Assembly (NCBI RefSeq): GCF_016921195.1
Contig: NZ_JAFGYF010000002.1
Location: 124,001 to 188,000 of the forward strand
Length of the DNA stretch: 64,000 nucleotides
DNA from: Cellulosimicrobium cellulans
Lineage (GTDB): Bacteria; Actinomycetota; Actinomycetes; Actinomycetales; Cellulomonadaceae
Direction: 5' to 3'
The notes beneath the pieces are model-generated. The model did no database searches. It was not told the DNA's origin and worked only from the letters and a program-made list of their open reading frames with translations. Below are positions 51,111 through 61,751 of the stretch, piece by piece; position 1 is the stretch's first letter, and each line of letters opens with the position of its first letter. The translations under genes and the position numbers were made by a program.

Positions 51111-52298
51111 TCACGCCGCGTCGTCACCGCCCGGCACGAAGACCGCGCGCACGCACCCGTCGGCCTTCCGCTTGAACAGGTCGTACCCGCGCGGCCCGTC
51201 CTCGAGCGACATGACGTGCGTACCGAGGTGCTCGGTCACGAGCTCGTCGCGCGCCATGAGGTCGAGCAGACCGGGGATGTACCGCTGTCCGTGCATCTGC
51301 GCGGAGCGCAGCGTGAGGCCCTTGTTCATGAGCGCACCGAGCGGGAAGCCGTCGGTGAGCGCCGCGAAGACCCCGAGCACGACGACCGTGCCGCCCTTGC
51401 GGCAGTGGTAGATCGCGCGGCGCACGGCCGAGGGCCGGTCCGTCTGGAGCCGCAGCTGCTGCTTGACGCGGTCGACGGCGTCCTCGACGGGGCCGCCGCT
51501 CGCCTCCATGCCGACGGCCTCGATGCACACGTCCGGCCCGCGGCCCGCCGTCATCTCGAGCAGCGCGGGCCCCACGTCGTCGCGCTGGTCGTGGAGCGTC
51601 TCGCACCCCACGTGCGTGCGGACCATCTCGAGGCGGTCGTCGAGCCGGTCGACGACGACCACGCGCTCGGCGCCCCGCAGGACCGCCGCCGCGGCCGCCA
51701 TCTGCCCGACGGCGCCCGCGCCCCAGACCGCGACCGTCGAACCGGGGCCCACGTCGCCCAGGTCCGCGCCCATCCAGCCGGTGGCCGCGGAGTCCGACGC
51801 GAAGAGCGCGCGCGCGTCGTCGACGCCCTCGGGCACCGCGAAGGCGCCGACGTCCGCGAACGGGACGCGCACGTACTCGGCGTGCGAGCCCGCGTAGCCG
51901 CCCATCGCGTGGGAGTAGCCGAAGCACCCGCCGGGCGCGGAGCCCCACAGGGTCTCCGTGATCGCCGGGTTGCGGTTGCCGTTGTCGCACAACGAGTAGA
52001 GCTCGTGCGTGCAGTACCAGCAGCGGCCGCACGCGATGAACGACGAGACCACGACGCGGTCGCCCACCGCGTGCCGCCGGACCTCGGGCCCCACCTCGAC
52101 GACCTCGCCGACGAACTCGTGGCCGAGGACGTCGCCCGAGCGCATGAAGGGGATGTAGCCCCCGAGGAGGTGCAGGTCCGACCCGCACGTGACGGTCCGG
52201 CGCACGCGGACGACGACGTCCTGCGGGTGCTCGATCGTGGGGTCGGGCACGGTGCCGACCTCGAGCTCGTTGACCCCCACCCACTGCAGCGCCCTCAC
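51111..52298 (-). CDS. Zinc-dependent alcohol dehydrogenase (formaldehyde-dehydrogenase-like)
   Basis: A 395-residue medium-chain dehydrogenase. Catalytic zinc ligands are in VTCGSDLHLLGG and GHEFVGEVVEVG. The structural zinc lobe is CGRCWYCTHELYSLC, and the cofactor site is VAVWGAGAVGQMAAAAAV. The long insert around QQLRLQTDRPSAVRRAIYHC is typical of the glutathione-independent formaldehyde-dehydrogenase-like group. GTG 52298 overlaps the preceding stop (GTGA). The substrate is unknown. Confidence 0.9.
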   Translation of the reverse strand: MRALQWVGVNELEVGTVPDPTIEHPQDVVVRVRRTVTCGSDLHLLGGYIPFMRSGDVLGHEFVGEVVEVGPEVRRHAVGDRVVVSSFIACGRCWYCTHELYSLCDNGNRNPAITETLWGSAPGGCFGYSHAMGGYAGSHAEYVRVPFADVGAFAVPEGVDDARALFASDSAATGWMGADLGDVGPGSTVAVWGAGAVGQMAAAAAVLRGAERVVVVDRLDDRLEMVRTHVGCETLHDQRDDVGPALLEMTAGRGPDVCIEAVGMEASGGPVEDAVDRVKQQLRLQTDRPSAVRRAIYHCRKGGTVVVLGVFAALTDGFPLGALMNKGLTLRSAQMHGQRYIPGLLDLMARDELVTEHLGTHVMSLEDGPRGYDLFKRKADGCVRAVFVPGGDDAA

Positions 52299-52717
52299 AG
52301 CCGGCCTCCCGTCCCCGCGCGCCGGATCGCGATCTCCAGCGGCAGCGACGTGAGCGTCGGGCGCCGGGTCACGGCCCGGTCCGGCGGCATGGTCGCCCCG
52401 GTCTCCAGGACCTGCTTCATCGCCCGCAGCGACTGCCGTGCCTCCGCGCGCGAGCCGTGGTGCGAGGTTGTGCGCAGCCGGACCTCCGTCCCGAACGTGC
52501 CGGGCGCGGGCGTGAGCTCGAGCTGGGCGTCGGCCCCGAGCCCCCGCAGTGCCGCCGCGTCGGGGCGGCCGAGCTCCTCGACGAGCTCGTCGTACGGCCG
52601 GTGGACCGTCACCGCGAGCGGCCGGTCGGGACCGTCGTCCTTCCGACCGCGTCGTCGTGCCCACCAGACGACGCCCGCGGCCCCCGCCGCCAGCGCCGTC
52701 GTCCTGAGGACCTTCAT
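52295..52717 (-). CDS. Membrane-anchored SRPBCC-like protein
   Basis: A 140-residue protein. It has one N-terminal hydrophobic segment (RTTALAAGAAGVVWWA) followed by a basic stop. A small alpha/beta domain has LAVTVHRPYDELVEELGRP, QLELTPAPGTFGTEVRLRTT and SLRAMKQVLETGAT. The fold looks like a short SRPBCC/coenzyme-binding domain as found next to such dehydrogenases. It is coupled to the alcohol dehydrogenase by GTGA. Function unknown. Confidence 0.7.
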   Translation of the reverse strand: MKVLRTTALAAGAAGVVWWARRRGRKDDGPDRPLAVTVHRPYDELVEELGRPDAAALRGLGADAQLELTPAPGTFGTEVRLRTTSHHGSRAEARQSLRAMKQVLETGATMPPDRAVTRRPTLTSLPLEIAIRRAGTGGRL

Positions 52718-52768
52718 GGCGTCTCTCCCTCGGGCAAACCGGGACCCGCTCGTCTCGAGGCCTCCTCC

Positions 52769-53578
52769 TCACGCTAGGCCCGGGTGCTCCCGCACGCGCG
52801 CAGTCGCGAGGTCTCGCGGCCGGGACGCCGTGTACCACCCGGCGACCATGAGGACCATGAGCGCGACGTCGACGGCGTCGCCCGCGTAGTACATCAGCTG
52901 CGCGCCGGCGCGCGCGTCGGCGGGGGAGACGCCCGCCGGGGGGTGGGCGTAGAGCCACTTGGCGAGCACGGAGTGGGCGGCGACGAACGCGACGAGGACC
53001 GTCGCCCGCACCCGGAACGAGGCGCGGGACGGGTGCGGGTCGGGCCCGACGAGCGACGCGGTGAGGAGCCAGCCCGCGAGCAGGACGTGCGCGTGCACCA
53101 CCACGTCCACCGGCGCGGAGCCGTGCGCGACGTGGAAGAGCCCCGTCGTGTACAGGAGCCACAGCCCGCCCCCGTCGAGCAGGGCGGCGACGACCGGGTG
53201 GCCGACCACGTGCGCGACCGGAGACCGCAGCGCCGCGCTCACGCGTCGCGCCCGGGCTGCCGGCAGGGCGCGCAGGAGGAGCGAGACCGGAGCGGCGAGG
53301 ACGAGGAGCAGCGGGGCCAGCATGCCCAGGAGGACGTGCCCGGCCATGTGCGCCGTGAAGCTCGCGCGCGACGCCTCGGCGAGCGGCCCGAGCGTCGCGG
53401 CACCCGCGCACGCGAGCCCCGCGTACCAGCACAGGGTCCGCCGCGCAGGCCACGGGCTGCGTGCCCGGGCAGCCCGCAGCCCGACGGCGTACGCGGCGGC
53501 ACCGACAGCGAGAGCGACGACCGCGACGACCGTCAGCAGGGGAGGCCCGGCGGCCGGCACGTGGTCGTGCGGGTGCAT
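52769..53578 (-). CDS. ctaG: Cytochrome c oxidase assembly protein CtaG-like
   Basis: A 269-residue membrane protein with about seven helices. FTAHMAGHVLLGMLAPLLLV contains the conserved His pair of CtaG (caa3-type). VVHAHVLLAGWLLTASLVGPD and GAQLMYYAGDAVDVALMVLM are further family motifs. It is thought to deliver copper to cytochrome oxidase. The start overlaps the DUF2243 stop (TGATG; a GTG one codon earlier is also possible). Confidence 0.87.
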   Translation of the reverse strand: MHPHDHVPAAGPPLLTVVAVVALAVGAAAYAVGLRAARARSPWPARRTLCWYAGLACAGAATLGPLAEASRASFTAHMAGHVLLGMLAPLLLVLAAPVSLLLRALPAARARRVSAALRSPVAHVVGHPVVAALLDGGGLWLLYTTGLFHVAHGSAPVDVVVHAHVLLAGWLLTASLVGPDPHPSRASFRVRATVLVAFVAAHSVLAKWLYAHPPAGVSPADARAGAQLMYYAGDAVDVALMVLMVAGWYTASRPRDLATARVREHPGLA

Positions 53579-54078
53579 CACGCGCTCCCGGCGCCGCCCG
53601 GACGACCGGGCCGCGCACGGCGCAGGACGACCAGCCCGACGACGAGGGCGACGACCGCCGTCCCGATCCACACGACGTCGTAGACGAGGAGGTCGACGCC
53701 GTACCGGATCTGGTGGATCCCGAGGATCTTGTGGTTGAGCACCCCGTCCAGGAGCTGGAAGCCCCCGACGCCGACGACCACGGCGCCCACCCACCGTGCC
53801 CACGAGACCTCGGCGCGGCGGCGGACGTCGGCCAGCAGGAACAGCCCCCAGACGGTGACGAACCAGCCCACCGCGTGGAAGAGGCCGTCCGCGGCGAGCG
53901 CGACCTGCGTCGTCGACAGGTCGTAGAAGTGGTGCCACTGCAGACCCAGGTGGAAGACGAACAGGTCGATGATCGACGCCGCGATCCCGGCGCCGAACAG
54001 GACGCCCGACAGGACGGTCCGGCGGTCGCGGGCTCCCGCGTCGTCCGCCACGCCGGCCGGTGCGTCCCGTCCGGCCAT
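53578..54078 (-). CDS. DUF2243 membrane protein
   Basis: A 166-residue protein with four hydrophobic helices. LFGAGIAASIIDLFVFHLGL, QWHHFYD and GLFHAVGWFVTVWGLFLLAD are the DUF2243 signature. FQLLDGVLNHKILGIHQIRY carries further conserved His. The family usually pairs with CtaG, as here. It may be involved in metal or heme handling. It is coupled on both sides by TGATG overlaps. Confidence 0.88.
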   Translation of the reverse strand: MAGRDAPAGVADDAGARDRRTVLSGVLFGAGIAASIIDLFVFHLGLQWHHFYDLSTTQVALAADGLFHAVGWFVTVWGLFLLADVRRRAEVSWARWVGAVVVGVGGFQLLDGVLNHKILGIHQIRYGVDLLVYDVVWIGTAVVALVVGLVVLRRARPGRPGGAGSA

Positions 54079-54740
54079 CAGACGCCCGTGTCCTCGTCGG
54101 ACGGCTCCGACACCACGAGCGCCCGCAACAGGTGCTCCGCGACCTCGCGCGGGCTCACGTTCCGGTGCCGCGAGGCCGAGTCGATGATGCGGCGCGCCTC
54201 CTCGGCGGAGCACTGGTTGGTCTGCATGATCGCCCCGACGGCGCGTTCCGTGGCGACGGCGTCGGACATGTCGCGGTAGAACCCCGCGGTCGAGTCCTCG
54301 AGCTCGGCGAGCTCGAGGCGCAGCCGAACGGCCGCCGCGACGAGCTGGGCGTACGAGTCGGCCGCGGTGAGGAGCTCGGGGGTCCACGGGTCGGGCGTGC
54401 GGGAGTAGAGGTTGAGCGCGACGGCGACCTCGTCCGCGACGGTCGCCGGGACCGCCGCGGCGGCGACGAATCCCTCCGCGCGGGCCTGACGCGACCAGCG
54501 CTCCCAGCGCGTCGCCTCGTCGACGGCGACGACGAGCCGCGAGCCGGCGTCGATCGCCTCGATGCACGGGCCGGCGTCGTCCAGGGCCTCGGCCTGGTCG
54601 CACCGCGCCGCGGCGTCGGTGCTGCTCCCCGCCCGGACGCTCACGCCGCCCTGGCGCAAGGTCACGCTGATCTCGAGGCCGTGCCCGAGGATCGTGGCGG
54701 CACGCACCGCGAACTCCTGGGGAAAGCTGGCGATGCCCAT
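54078..54740 (-). CDS. GAF and ANTAR domain transcription antitermination regulator
   Basis: A 220-residue cytoplasmic regulator. A GAF domain (about residues 10-140: VSVRAGSSTDAAARCDQAEA; ALNLYSRTPDPWTPE) is followed by an ANTAR RNA-binding domain (AVGAIMQTNQCSAEEARRII; NVSPREVAEHLLRAL). It should bind paired RNA hairpins to prevent termination. I chose ATG 54740 after AGGAAGGGG. A GTG at 54779, with GAGGA upstream, would add 13 residues. First of the unit with DUF2243 and CtaG. Confidence 0.88.
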   Translation of the reverse strand: MGIASFPQEFAVRAATILGHGLEISVTLRQGGVSVRAGSSTDAAARCDQAEALDDAGPCIEAIDAGSRLVVAVDEATRWERWSRQARAEGFVAAAAVPATVADEVAVALNLYSRTPDPWTPELLTAADSYAQLVAAAVRLRLELAELEDSTAGFYRDMSDAVATERAVGAIMQTNQCSAEEARRIIDSASRHRNVSPREVAEHLLRALVVSEPSDEDTGV

Positions 54741-54879
54741 GGCGCGGGCCCCTTCCTGAGTCGTCCCCCGCGTCGTCACGGGGACGTCCTCACGCTACGT
54801 CGGACGGCGTGAGCACGCGCGGACGGGCGTTCCGGCCGTGAGCGGTTGCCAGTGCCGCGCGCAGGACTAGCGTCGCCTC

Positions 54880-55317
54880 ATGGTGACCGTCACACGAGCC
54901 GTCGGATGCTCCCCGGACGCGGTGCTCGGCGTGCTCGCGGACGGGTGGTCGTACTCGACGTGGGTCGTCGGGACGGCGCGCATCCGGGCCGTCGACGACT
55001 CCTGGCCCGCGCCGGGATCGAGGATCCTCCACTCGGTCGGGCTCTGGCCCGCGCTGCTCGACGACGAGACGGTCGTGCGTGCCTGGGACCCCGACCGGGG
55101 GATCGACCTGCAGGCGCGGGGCTGGCCCGCGGGCGAGGCACGCGTGCGCATCGAGGTGCGCCCGACCGAGCAGGGCTGCACCGTGCGGATCACGGAGGAT
55201 GCCGAGAAGGGACCCGGCGCGCTCGTGCCCCGGCCGCTGCGCAGCGCCGTGATCGCCCCCCGGAACGTCGAGTCGCTGCGCCGGCTCGCCTTCCTCGCGG
55301 AGCGCCGGAACCCGTAG
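54880..55317 (+). CDS. SRPBCC-family protein
   Basis: A 145-residue polyketide-cyclase/START-like protein: VTRAVGCSPDAVLGVLADGW, YSTWVVGTARI, WPAPGSRILHSVGLWPALL and GCTVRITEDAEKGP. The fold binds hydrophobic ligands. Proteins like this often neighbour CrtI-like FAD oxidoreductases, as here (converging, 20 bases away). Start ATG 54880. Confidence 0.82.
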   Translation: MVTVTRAVGCSPDAVLGVLADGWSYSTWVVGTARIRAVDDSWPAPGSRILHSVGLWPALLDDETVVRAWDPDRGIDLQARGWPAGEARVRIEVRPTEQGCTVRITEDAEKGPGALVPRPLRSAVIAPRNVESLRRLAFLAERRNP

Positions 55318-55337
55318 CGCGCGGCGCCCGCCTCCGG

Positions 55338-56926
55338 TCAGGGGTCGCGCAGCAGCCGTGCCCAGGCGGTGCGCACGAGCGCGCGGCGCAGGGCCCCGCG
55401 CGGGCCGGACGCGGCGAGCGCGGCGCGCGCCGCGTTCCAGCCGCACGCGCCGTGCACCCCGCCGCCCGGGTGGGCGGACGCGCTCGCGAGGTAGAGCGAC
55501 GTGACCGGTGTCTCCGGCCGGCCGAGGCCGGGCGTCGGCCGCAGGAACAGCTCCTGGTGCACGGCGGACGTCCCGCCGTTGATCGCCCCGCCCGACAGGT
55601 TGGCGTCGGCCGTCTCGAGGTCGGCGGGAGTCTGCACGAAGCGGCCGACGACGGCGTCGGCGAACCCGGGCGCGGCGCGCCCCACCGTGTCCTCGACGCG
55701 CCGCACCGCCTCGTTCACCGCCTCGCGCGTCCAGCGCACGCCGTGGGGCACGTGGGTGTAGGCCCAGGCCGACTCGGTCCCGGCGGGAGAGCGCGACGGG
55801 TCGGACGTCGTCATCTGCCCGAGGACGAGGAAGGGCTGCTCCGGGACCCGGCCTCGCGAGAGCGAGGCCGCGACGTCGACGAACCCTGCCCGGTCGACCC
55901 CGAGGTGCACCGTCCCCGCCGACCGGGCACCGGGCGCGGTCCAGGGGATCGGTCGCTCGAGCGCCCAGCTCACCTTGACGGTCGGGTGGTCCCACTGGAA
56001 CCGGCCGAGGTCGCGCACGAGGCGCGGGGGGAGCGCGTCCGCGCCCACGAGGTCGAGGTAGAGCGCGGGAGCGCTGACGTCGGCGACCACGGCGTGGCGG
56101 GCGCGCACGTGCCGCCCGTCGACCGTGCTCACGCCGACCGCGCGCCCGCGCACCACGTGGACACGGTCGACGCGCGCCCCGGTGACGACGTCGCCGCCGC
56201 GGGCGCGCAGGCGGGTGACCAGCGCGTCCGGGAGCCGTCCGGCGCCCCCGGTCGGGACGGGGAAGCCCACGTCCTGCCCCAGCATGGCGAGCAGCCAGCC
56301 GAACACGCCGCTGCCGGCGGCGTCGGGCGGGACGTCGGCGTGCATCGCGTTGCCCGTGAGGAGCAGGCCGCCGCCCTCGCCGCGGAACTGCTCGTCGGCC
56401 AGGCGGCGCACCGGGAGCACGGCGAGGCGCGCGAGGTCGAGCGTGCCCGCCGCACCCAGGCGGCGCAGCACGCGCAGCACCGGCCCGGCGGCCGGGAGCG
56501 GGCTGAAGAGCGCGTCGAGGAGCGGGTCGCGCACGCGGTCCCAGCCCGCGACGAGCTCGAGCCAAGCGTCGCCGTCGCCGGCCGCGAACTCCTCCAGGCC
56601 GGCGGCGGTGTCCACGGCGCGCTCGCGCAGGACCGCGGCGCGACCGTCGTCGAGCACGTGGGCCAGGGCGTCCGGCGCGCGCGACCACGACAGCCCGTGG
56701 TCCTCCAGGTGCAGCCCCCGGATGACGGGCGACCCGGCAGCCAGCGGGTAGAACGCGCTGAAGAGGTCCGTCTCGTACCCGGGCGCTGCGACCTCGGCGG
56801 AGCGGACCGCTCCGCCGTACGTCTCCTGCGCCTCGAGGACCAGGACGTCCCACCCGGAGTCCGCGAGCGCGTTCGCGGCGACGAGGCCGTTGGGCCCCGC
56901 CCCGACGACGACCGCGTCGACGGTGG

Positions 56927-56936
<10 letters not shown>
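55338..56936 (-). CDS. FAD-dependent oxidoreductase, phytoene-desaturase (CrtI)-like
   Basis: A 532-residue flavoenzyme. The N-terminal dinucleotide motif is VDAVVVGAGPNGLVAANALA, followed by VLVLEAQETYGGAVRS and, near the C-terminus, LYLASASAHPGGGVHGACGW, which closes the FAD site. Family members act on carotenoids or other lipids, but many are uncharacterised. The start is GTG 56936, overlapping the upstream dehydrogenase by 10 bases. It pairs with the zinc alcohol dehydrogenase and the converging SRPBCC gene. Confidence 0.85.
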
Positions 56937-58120
<1,184 letters not shown>

Positions 58121-58169
58121 GGTGGTGCCGTCCTTCCGTGGGTGGTCGTGCGTGGTGCGTGCCTCGGGC

Positions 58170-59129
58170 TCAGCCCTTGCTCCCCGTCGTCGCCACCCCC
58201 TCGACGAAGTGCCGCTGGCCGAGGAAGAAGAGGAGGATCATCGGGAGCGTCGTGATGACGGAGGCCGTGACGACGACCTCCCACTGCGACTCGCCCCCGG
58301 GGCCGAACTGGTCGATGAGGGCCTTGAGCCCGCGCGGGATGGTGAACGTCGACGAGTCCTGCAGGTAGATGAGCGGGCGCATGAGGTCGGTCCACGCGGC
58401 CTGCGCCTCGAAGAGGAACGTGAGCACGAGGGCCGGCCGGCACAACGGCACGGCGATGCGCCAGAACATCTGCCAGTTGTTCGCCCCGTCGAGGCGAGCC
58501 GCCTCGAACGGCTCGCGCGGCAGCCCCAGGAAGAACTGCCGGAGCAGGAACACGTAGAACGCGCTCGCGAAGAGGTTGCCCGCCCACAGCGGCACGTTCG
58601 TGCCGACGAGGCCGAGCTGGTTCCAGATGAGGAACGTCGGGATCATCGTCACGGCGCCGGGCAGCATCATCGTCGCGAGGACGAGGCCGAACAGCGGGCC
58701 GCGACCGCGGAACCGGAAGAACGCGAAGCCCCACGCGACGAGCGCGCTCGAGACCGTGACGAGCCCCGCGGCCAGCACGGTGACGACGACGGTGTTGCCG
58801 AGCCACAGCGCGAGCGGCGCCTCCTGCCAGACGGTCACGTAGTTGTCGAGCGTGAACGTGCGCGGCACGAGCCGGTTGTCGAACACCTCGGCGCGCGGCT
58901 TGAACGACGCCGAGAGCAGCCACAGCAGCGGGTAGACGAACGCCACGGTGGCGAGCACGAGCGCGGCGACCACGACCGCACGGACCCACCGGCGGCGGGG
59001 GCCGCGGCCGCCCCGCGCCGCGCGCGACGGCGGGGGAGGGCCCTGCACCTCCGGGGTCCCGGCCGCAGGGTCGGTGGCGGCGCCCGGGCCGCTCACGGCG
59101 GGGCGCGGGAACGACGGCGCGGTGGTCAT
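58170..59129 (-). CDS. Sugar ABC transporter permease (MalG-like)
   Basis: A 319-residue inner-membrane permease with six helices after a Pro/Gly-rich cytoplasmic N-terminus. The EAA loop is EAARLDGANNWQMFWRIAVP, which docks to the ATPase. TMMLPGAVTMIPTFLI and TIPRGLKALIDQFGPGGESQ are typical of the CUT1 family. It overlaps the other permease by ATGA. No ATPase gene is present, so a shared MsiK-type ATPase elsewhere is likely. Confidence 0.92.
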   Translation of the reverse strand: MTTAPSFPRPAVSGPGAATDPAAGTPEVQGPPPPSRAARGGRGPRRRWVRAVVVAALVLATVAFVYPLLWLLSASFKPRAEVFDNRLVPRTFTLDNYVTVWQEAPLALWLGNTVVVTVLAAGLVTVSSALVAWGFAFFRFRGRGPLFGLVLATMMLPGAVTMIPTFLIWNQLGLVGTNVPLWAGNLFASAFYVFLLRQFFLGLPREPFEAARLDGANNWQMFWRIAVPLCRPALVLTFLFEAQAAWTDLMRPLIYLQDSSTFTIPRGLKALIDQFGPGGESQWEVVVTASVITTLPMILLFFLGQRHFVEGVATTGSKG

Positions 59130-60115
59130 CGCTGCTCCCCCTCGTAGTAGACGAGGCGCCGGGACACGAGGAGCTGGACGAGCGTCACGAGCATGATGAC
59201 GACGAACAGCAGCCACGCGAGCGCCGAGGCGTACCCCATGTGCAGCTCCTGGAACCCCTCCTGGAAGAGGTAGATGACGTAGAACAGCGCGGCGTCGTTG
59301 CGGTAGGTCGAGTTGCCCGCGCCGAAGTAGGCCGAGTACGCCTCCGTGAACATCTGGAAGCCCGCGATGGTGTTGACCACGACGACGAAGAAGAGCGCGC
59401 CGCTGATCATCGGGACGGTCACGGCGCGCGTGCGGCGCCAGAACCCGGCGCCGTCGACGCGCGCGGCGTCGTACAGGTCGTTCGGGACGTTGCGCAGCGC
59501 CGCGAGCAGGATGATGACGGCCGACCCGACGGTCCACAGGCTGATGAGCACGAGGCCGGGCTTGATCCAGCTCTGGTCCGTGGTCCACGACGGGCCCTGG
59601 ATGCCGAACCACGACAGGACCTCGTTGACGATCCCGTACTGGCCGTTGAACAGCAGCAGGAGGAGCACGCCCACGGCGACCGGCGGCGTCATCTTGGGGA
59701 TGAAGAACGCCGTCCGGAAGAACCCCGCGGACCGGCCCGCCTGGTTGAGCAGGAGGGCGAGCGCGAGCCCGACGACCGTGTACAGCGGCACCTGGACGAC
59801 CGTGTACACGAGCGTGTTCCACAGCGAGAGCGCGACCTTCGGGTCCTGCGCCATCTCGCGGTAGTTCTCCAGCCCGACGAACGTCGGGTCGTTGATGACG
59901 TCGTAGTCGGTGAACGACAGGTAGGCGCTGTACACGATGGGCCACGCCGTGAAGACGAGGAAACCGACGATCCACGGGCTGATGAAGCGCAGCGCCGCAT
60001 TGCGCTCGCGGCGCTCGGACGGGCTCGGCCGTCCCTTCCGTCGCCCGGTCGGCGTCGCGCGCGGTCCGCCCGCGGCCGGGGTGGGCAGGTTCGGCGCGAC
60101 GTCCGCTGCCGCCAC
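59126..60115 (-). CDS. Sugar ABC transporter permease (MalF-like)
   Basis: A 329-residue permease with six helices. ISPWIVGFLVFTAWPIVYSA opens the first helix. The EAA-type loop is LYDAARVDGAGFWRRTRAVT, and the region between helices 2 and 3 is LWNTLVYTVVQVPLYTVVG. CUT1 family, partner of the MalG-like gene. GTG 60115 is the start; it lies 2 bases after the binding-protein stop. Confidence 0.92.
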   Translation of the reverse strand: MAAADVAPNLPTPAAGGPRATPTGRRKGRPSPSERRERNAALRFISPWIVGFLVFTAWPIVYSAYLSFTDYDVINDPTFVGLENYREMAQDPKVALSLWNTLVYTVVQVPLYTVVGLALALLLNQAGRSAGFFRTAFFIPKMTPPVAVGVLLLLLFNGQYGIVNEVLSWFGIQGPSWTTDQSWIKPGLVLISLWTVGSAVIILLAALRNVPNDLYDAARVDGAGFWRRTRAVTVPMISGALFFVVVVNTIAGFQMFTEAYSAYFGAGNSTYRNDAALFYVIYLFQEGFQELHMGYASALAWLLFVVIMLVTLVQLLVSRRLVYYEGEQR

Positions 60116-60116
60116 C

Positions 60117-61505
60117 TCAGCCCTCCTCGTCCCACTGGGCCCAGGCGTCGTCGAGCGCCTTCTGGGCCTCGTCCTGAGCCTGCGCGAGGGCGTCGGCGGG
60201 CTCCTGCTGGCCGTTGAGCACGCGGTTGACGGCGTCCTGCCACGCGGTCTCGAACTCGTTGTCCGCGGGGTTGGCGGGCAGCGCGAACGTCGCGTCGTTC
60301 GCCTCGTACATGGCGTCGATCGCGTCCTTCCACGGCTGCGGCGCGTCGTCCGGCACGAGGTCCTCGCGGATCTGCTCGTCCGCGTCCTCGTTGCCGGTGA
60401 GGACACCCGTGAACACGAGACCGTCCTGGGCGCGCGCGTCGGCACGCGCCTGCGCCGCCTGCACCCACGCGTCCGTCTCCGTCATGAGGCGCGCGAAGCG
60501 GCACGCCGCGGCGGGGTTCGCGCTCCCGCGCGGCACGGCCCAGGCCGAGCCCGACGCGAAGGCGATCGCGTCGCCGTCGGGAGTGCGCACGGCGTCGAAC
60601 GCCATGGGCGCGTCGGGCGACGACTCGTTGAGCACGTTGATGTACCACTGCTCCATCGGCATCGCGCCGAGCACGCCCGTCGCGAACTGGTTGCCGGCGC
60701 CGAAGAAGTCCGCGGAGTCGCGGTACGTCTTGACCGCCGGGAACCCGCCCTGGGCGTCGTAGATGCCGACCGCCCACTCGAGCGACTCGACGACCTCGGG
60801 CGCGTCGAGCTGCGCCGTCCGGCCGTCCTCGGACAGCAGGTCCGCCCCGACCGACTTGGCCCACAGCGGCAGGAACTCCGGCAGCTTCGAGTCGAACCCG
60901 ATGACGTTGAGCGTCCCGCCGTCGCTGCGCATCAGCGCCTCGTTCGCGGCGGTGACCGCGTCGCGGTCCGAGCCGTTCACGTCCTCGATCGTGAGCCCGG
61001 CCGCCGACAGCAGGTCGGCGTTCGCCATCGTCACCTGGACCTGGTTGAACTCGGGGATGCCGTACACGCTGCCGTCGAAGGTCACCTGCTCGACCGCCGT
61101 GTCGACGAACGCGTCCATGTCGACGCTCTCGGCGTCGACGCACTCGTCGAGCGGGAGGATCGCGTCGCGCGACGCGAACGTCCCGATCTGGTCGCGGTTG
61201 GCGTAGACGAGGTCGGGCGGGTTGCCGGACGCCACGGCCGAGAGGAAGGCCTGGATGTCGAGCTCGCCCTCGGACAGCCGCACGTCGACGCCCTCGAGGT
61301 CCTGCACGGCGCGGTCGTACCGGACCTCGCCGATCTCGTCGCCGGTGCCGAACCCCATGACCGAGAGCTCGCCGGACGGCGCCTCGTCGGCCGAGAAGTC
61401 GACGTCCGAGCCGTCGTCGCCCGTGCCCTGGGCGCAGCCCGTCAGGGCCAGGGCGGCCACCACCATGCTCGTTCCTGCGGCTGCCGCGCCGCGTCGGCGG
61501 ACCAT
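60117..61505 (-). CDS. Sugar ABC transporter substrate-binding lipoprotein
   Basis: A 462-residue extracellular lipoprotein. The signal and lipobox are VVAALALTGC, with the Cys acylated. The body is a family 1 solute-binding protein (ELSVMGFGTGDEIGEVRYD; YGIPEFNQVQVTMANADLLS; NQFATGVLGAMPMEQWYINV; GSAWAVPRGSANPAAACRFA). The C-terminal helix is rich in Ala/Gln. Two ATGs are adjacent, and I prefer the second (61505), 6 bases after AGGAGG. The ligand is probably an oligosaccharide. First gene of the importer operon. Confidence 0.9.
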   Translation of the reverse strand: MVRRRGAAAAGTSMVVAALALTGCAQGTGDDGSDVDFSADEAPSGELSVMGFGTGDEIGEVRYDRAVQDLEGVDVRLSEGELDIQAFLSAVASGNPPDLVYANRDQIGTFASRDAILPLDECVDAESVDMDAFVDTAVEQVTFDGSVYGIPEFNQVQVTMANADLLSAAGLTIEDVNGSDRDAVTAANEALMRSDGGTLNVIGFDSKLPEFLPLWAKSVGADLLSEDGRTAQLDAPEVVESLEWAVGIYDAQGGFPAVKTYRDSADFFGAGNQFATGVLGAMPMEQWYINVLNESSPDAPMAFDAVRTPDGDAIAFASGSAWAVPRGSANPAAACRFARLMTETDAWVQAAQARADARAQDGLVFTGVLTGNEDADEQIREDLVPDDAPQPWKDAIDAMYEANDATFALPANPADNEFETAWQDAVNRVLNGQQEPADALAQAQDEAQKALDDAWAQWDEEG

Positions 61506-61567
61506 CATCTGCCTCCTCGTGGGAGCCACGGGGGACGGCAGGGGTGCGCGACGCCACCGTGGTGCTC

Positions 61568-61601
61568 GACGGCGTCGGCGGCTGGCTGCACCGACGCCGT
61601 C
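61568..61601. promoter_or_regulatory. Inverted repeat upstream of the binding-protein gene
   Basis: GACGGCGTCGG (61568-61578) and CCGACGCCGTC (61591-61601) are perfect inverted copies around 12 bases. It lies about 65-95 bases upstream of the importer operon start and could be an operator or a 5'-leader stem-loop. No factor is assigned. Confidence 0.45.
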
Positions 61602-61751
61602 AGTGAAGCACCGGCTCTGCCCGCTCACACGTCGAGCCGGTTCTCCGGCGCGCCCGGCGTACCCGGCGCACCCGGCGCGGATCCTGCGGGCGTCCTGGGC
61701 CTCGCACCCGTGGGCGTGCGGGCAGCCGGGGCGCGCGGCAGCCTCGTTCCC

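Noticed and set aside
58170-61505. ABC importer as incomplete because it lacks an ATPase
   Set aside because: CUT1 sugar importers in actinobacteria commonly share one MsiK-type ATPase encoded elsewhere, so absence here is normal.
61630-61700. CCCGGCGNA repeats that could encode a collagen-like segment before the FUSC protein
   Set aside because: Probably non-coding GC-rich repeats. No ribosome site places the start upstream of them, and the FUSC family does not have such an N-terminus.
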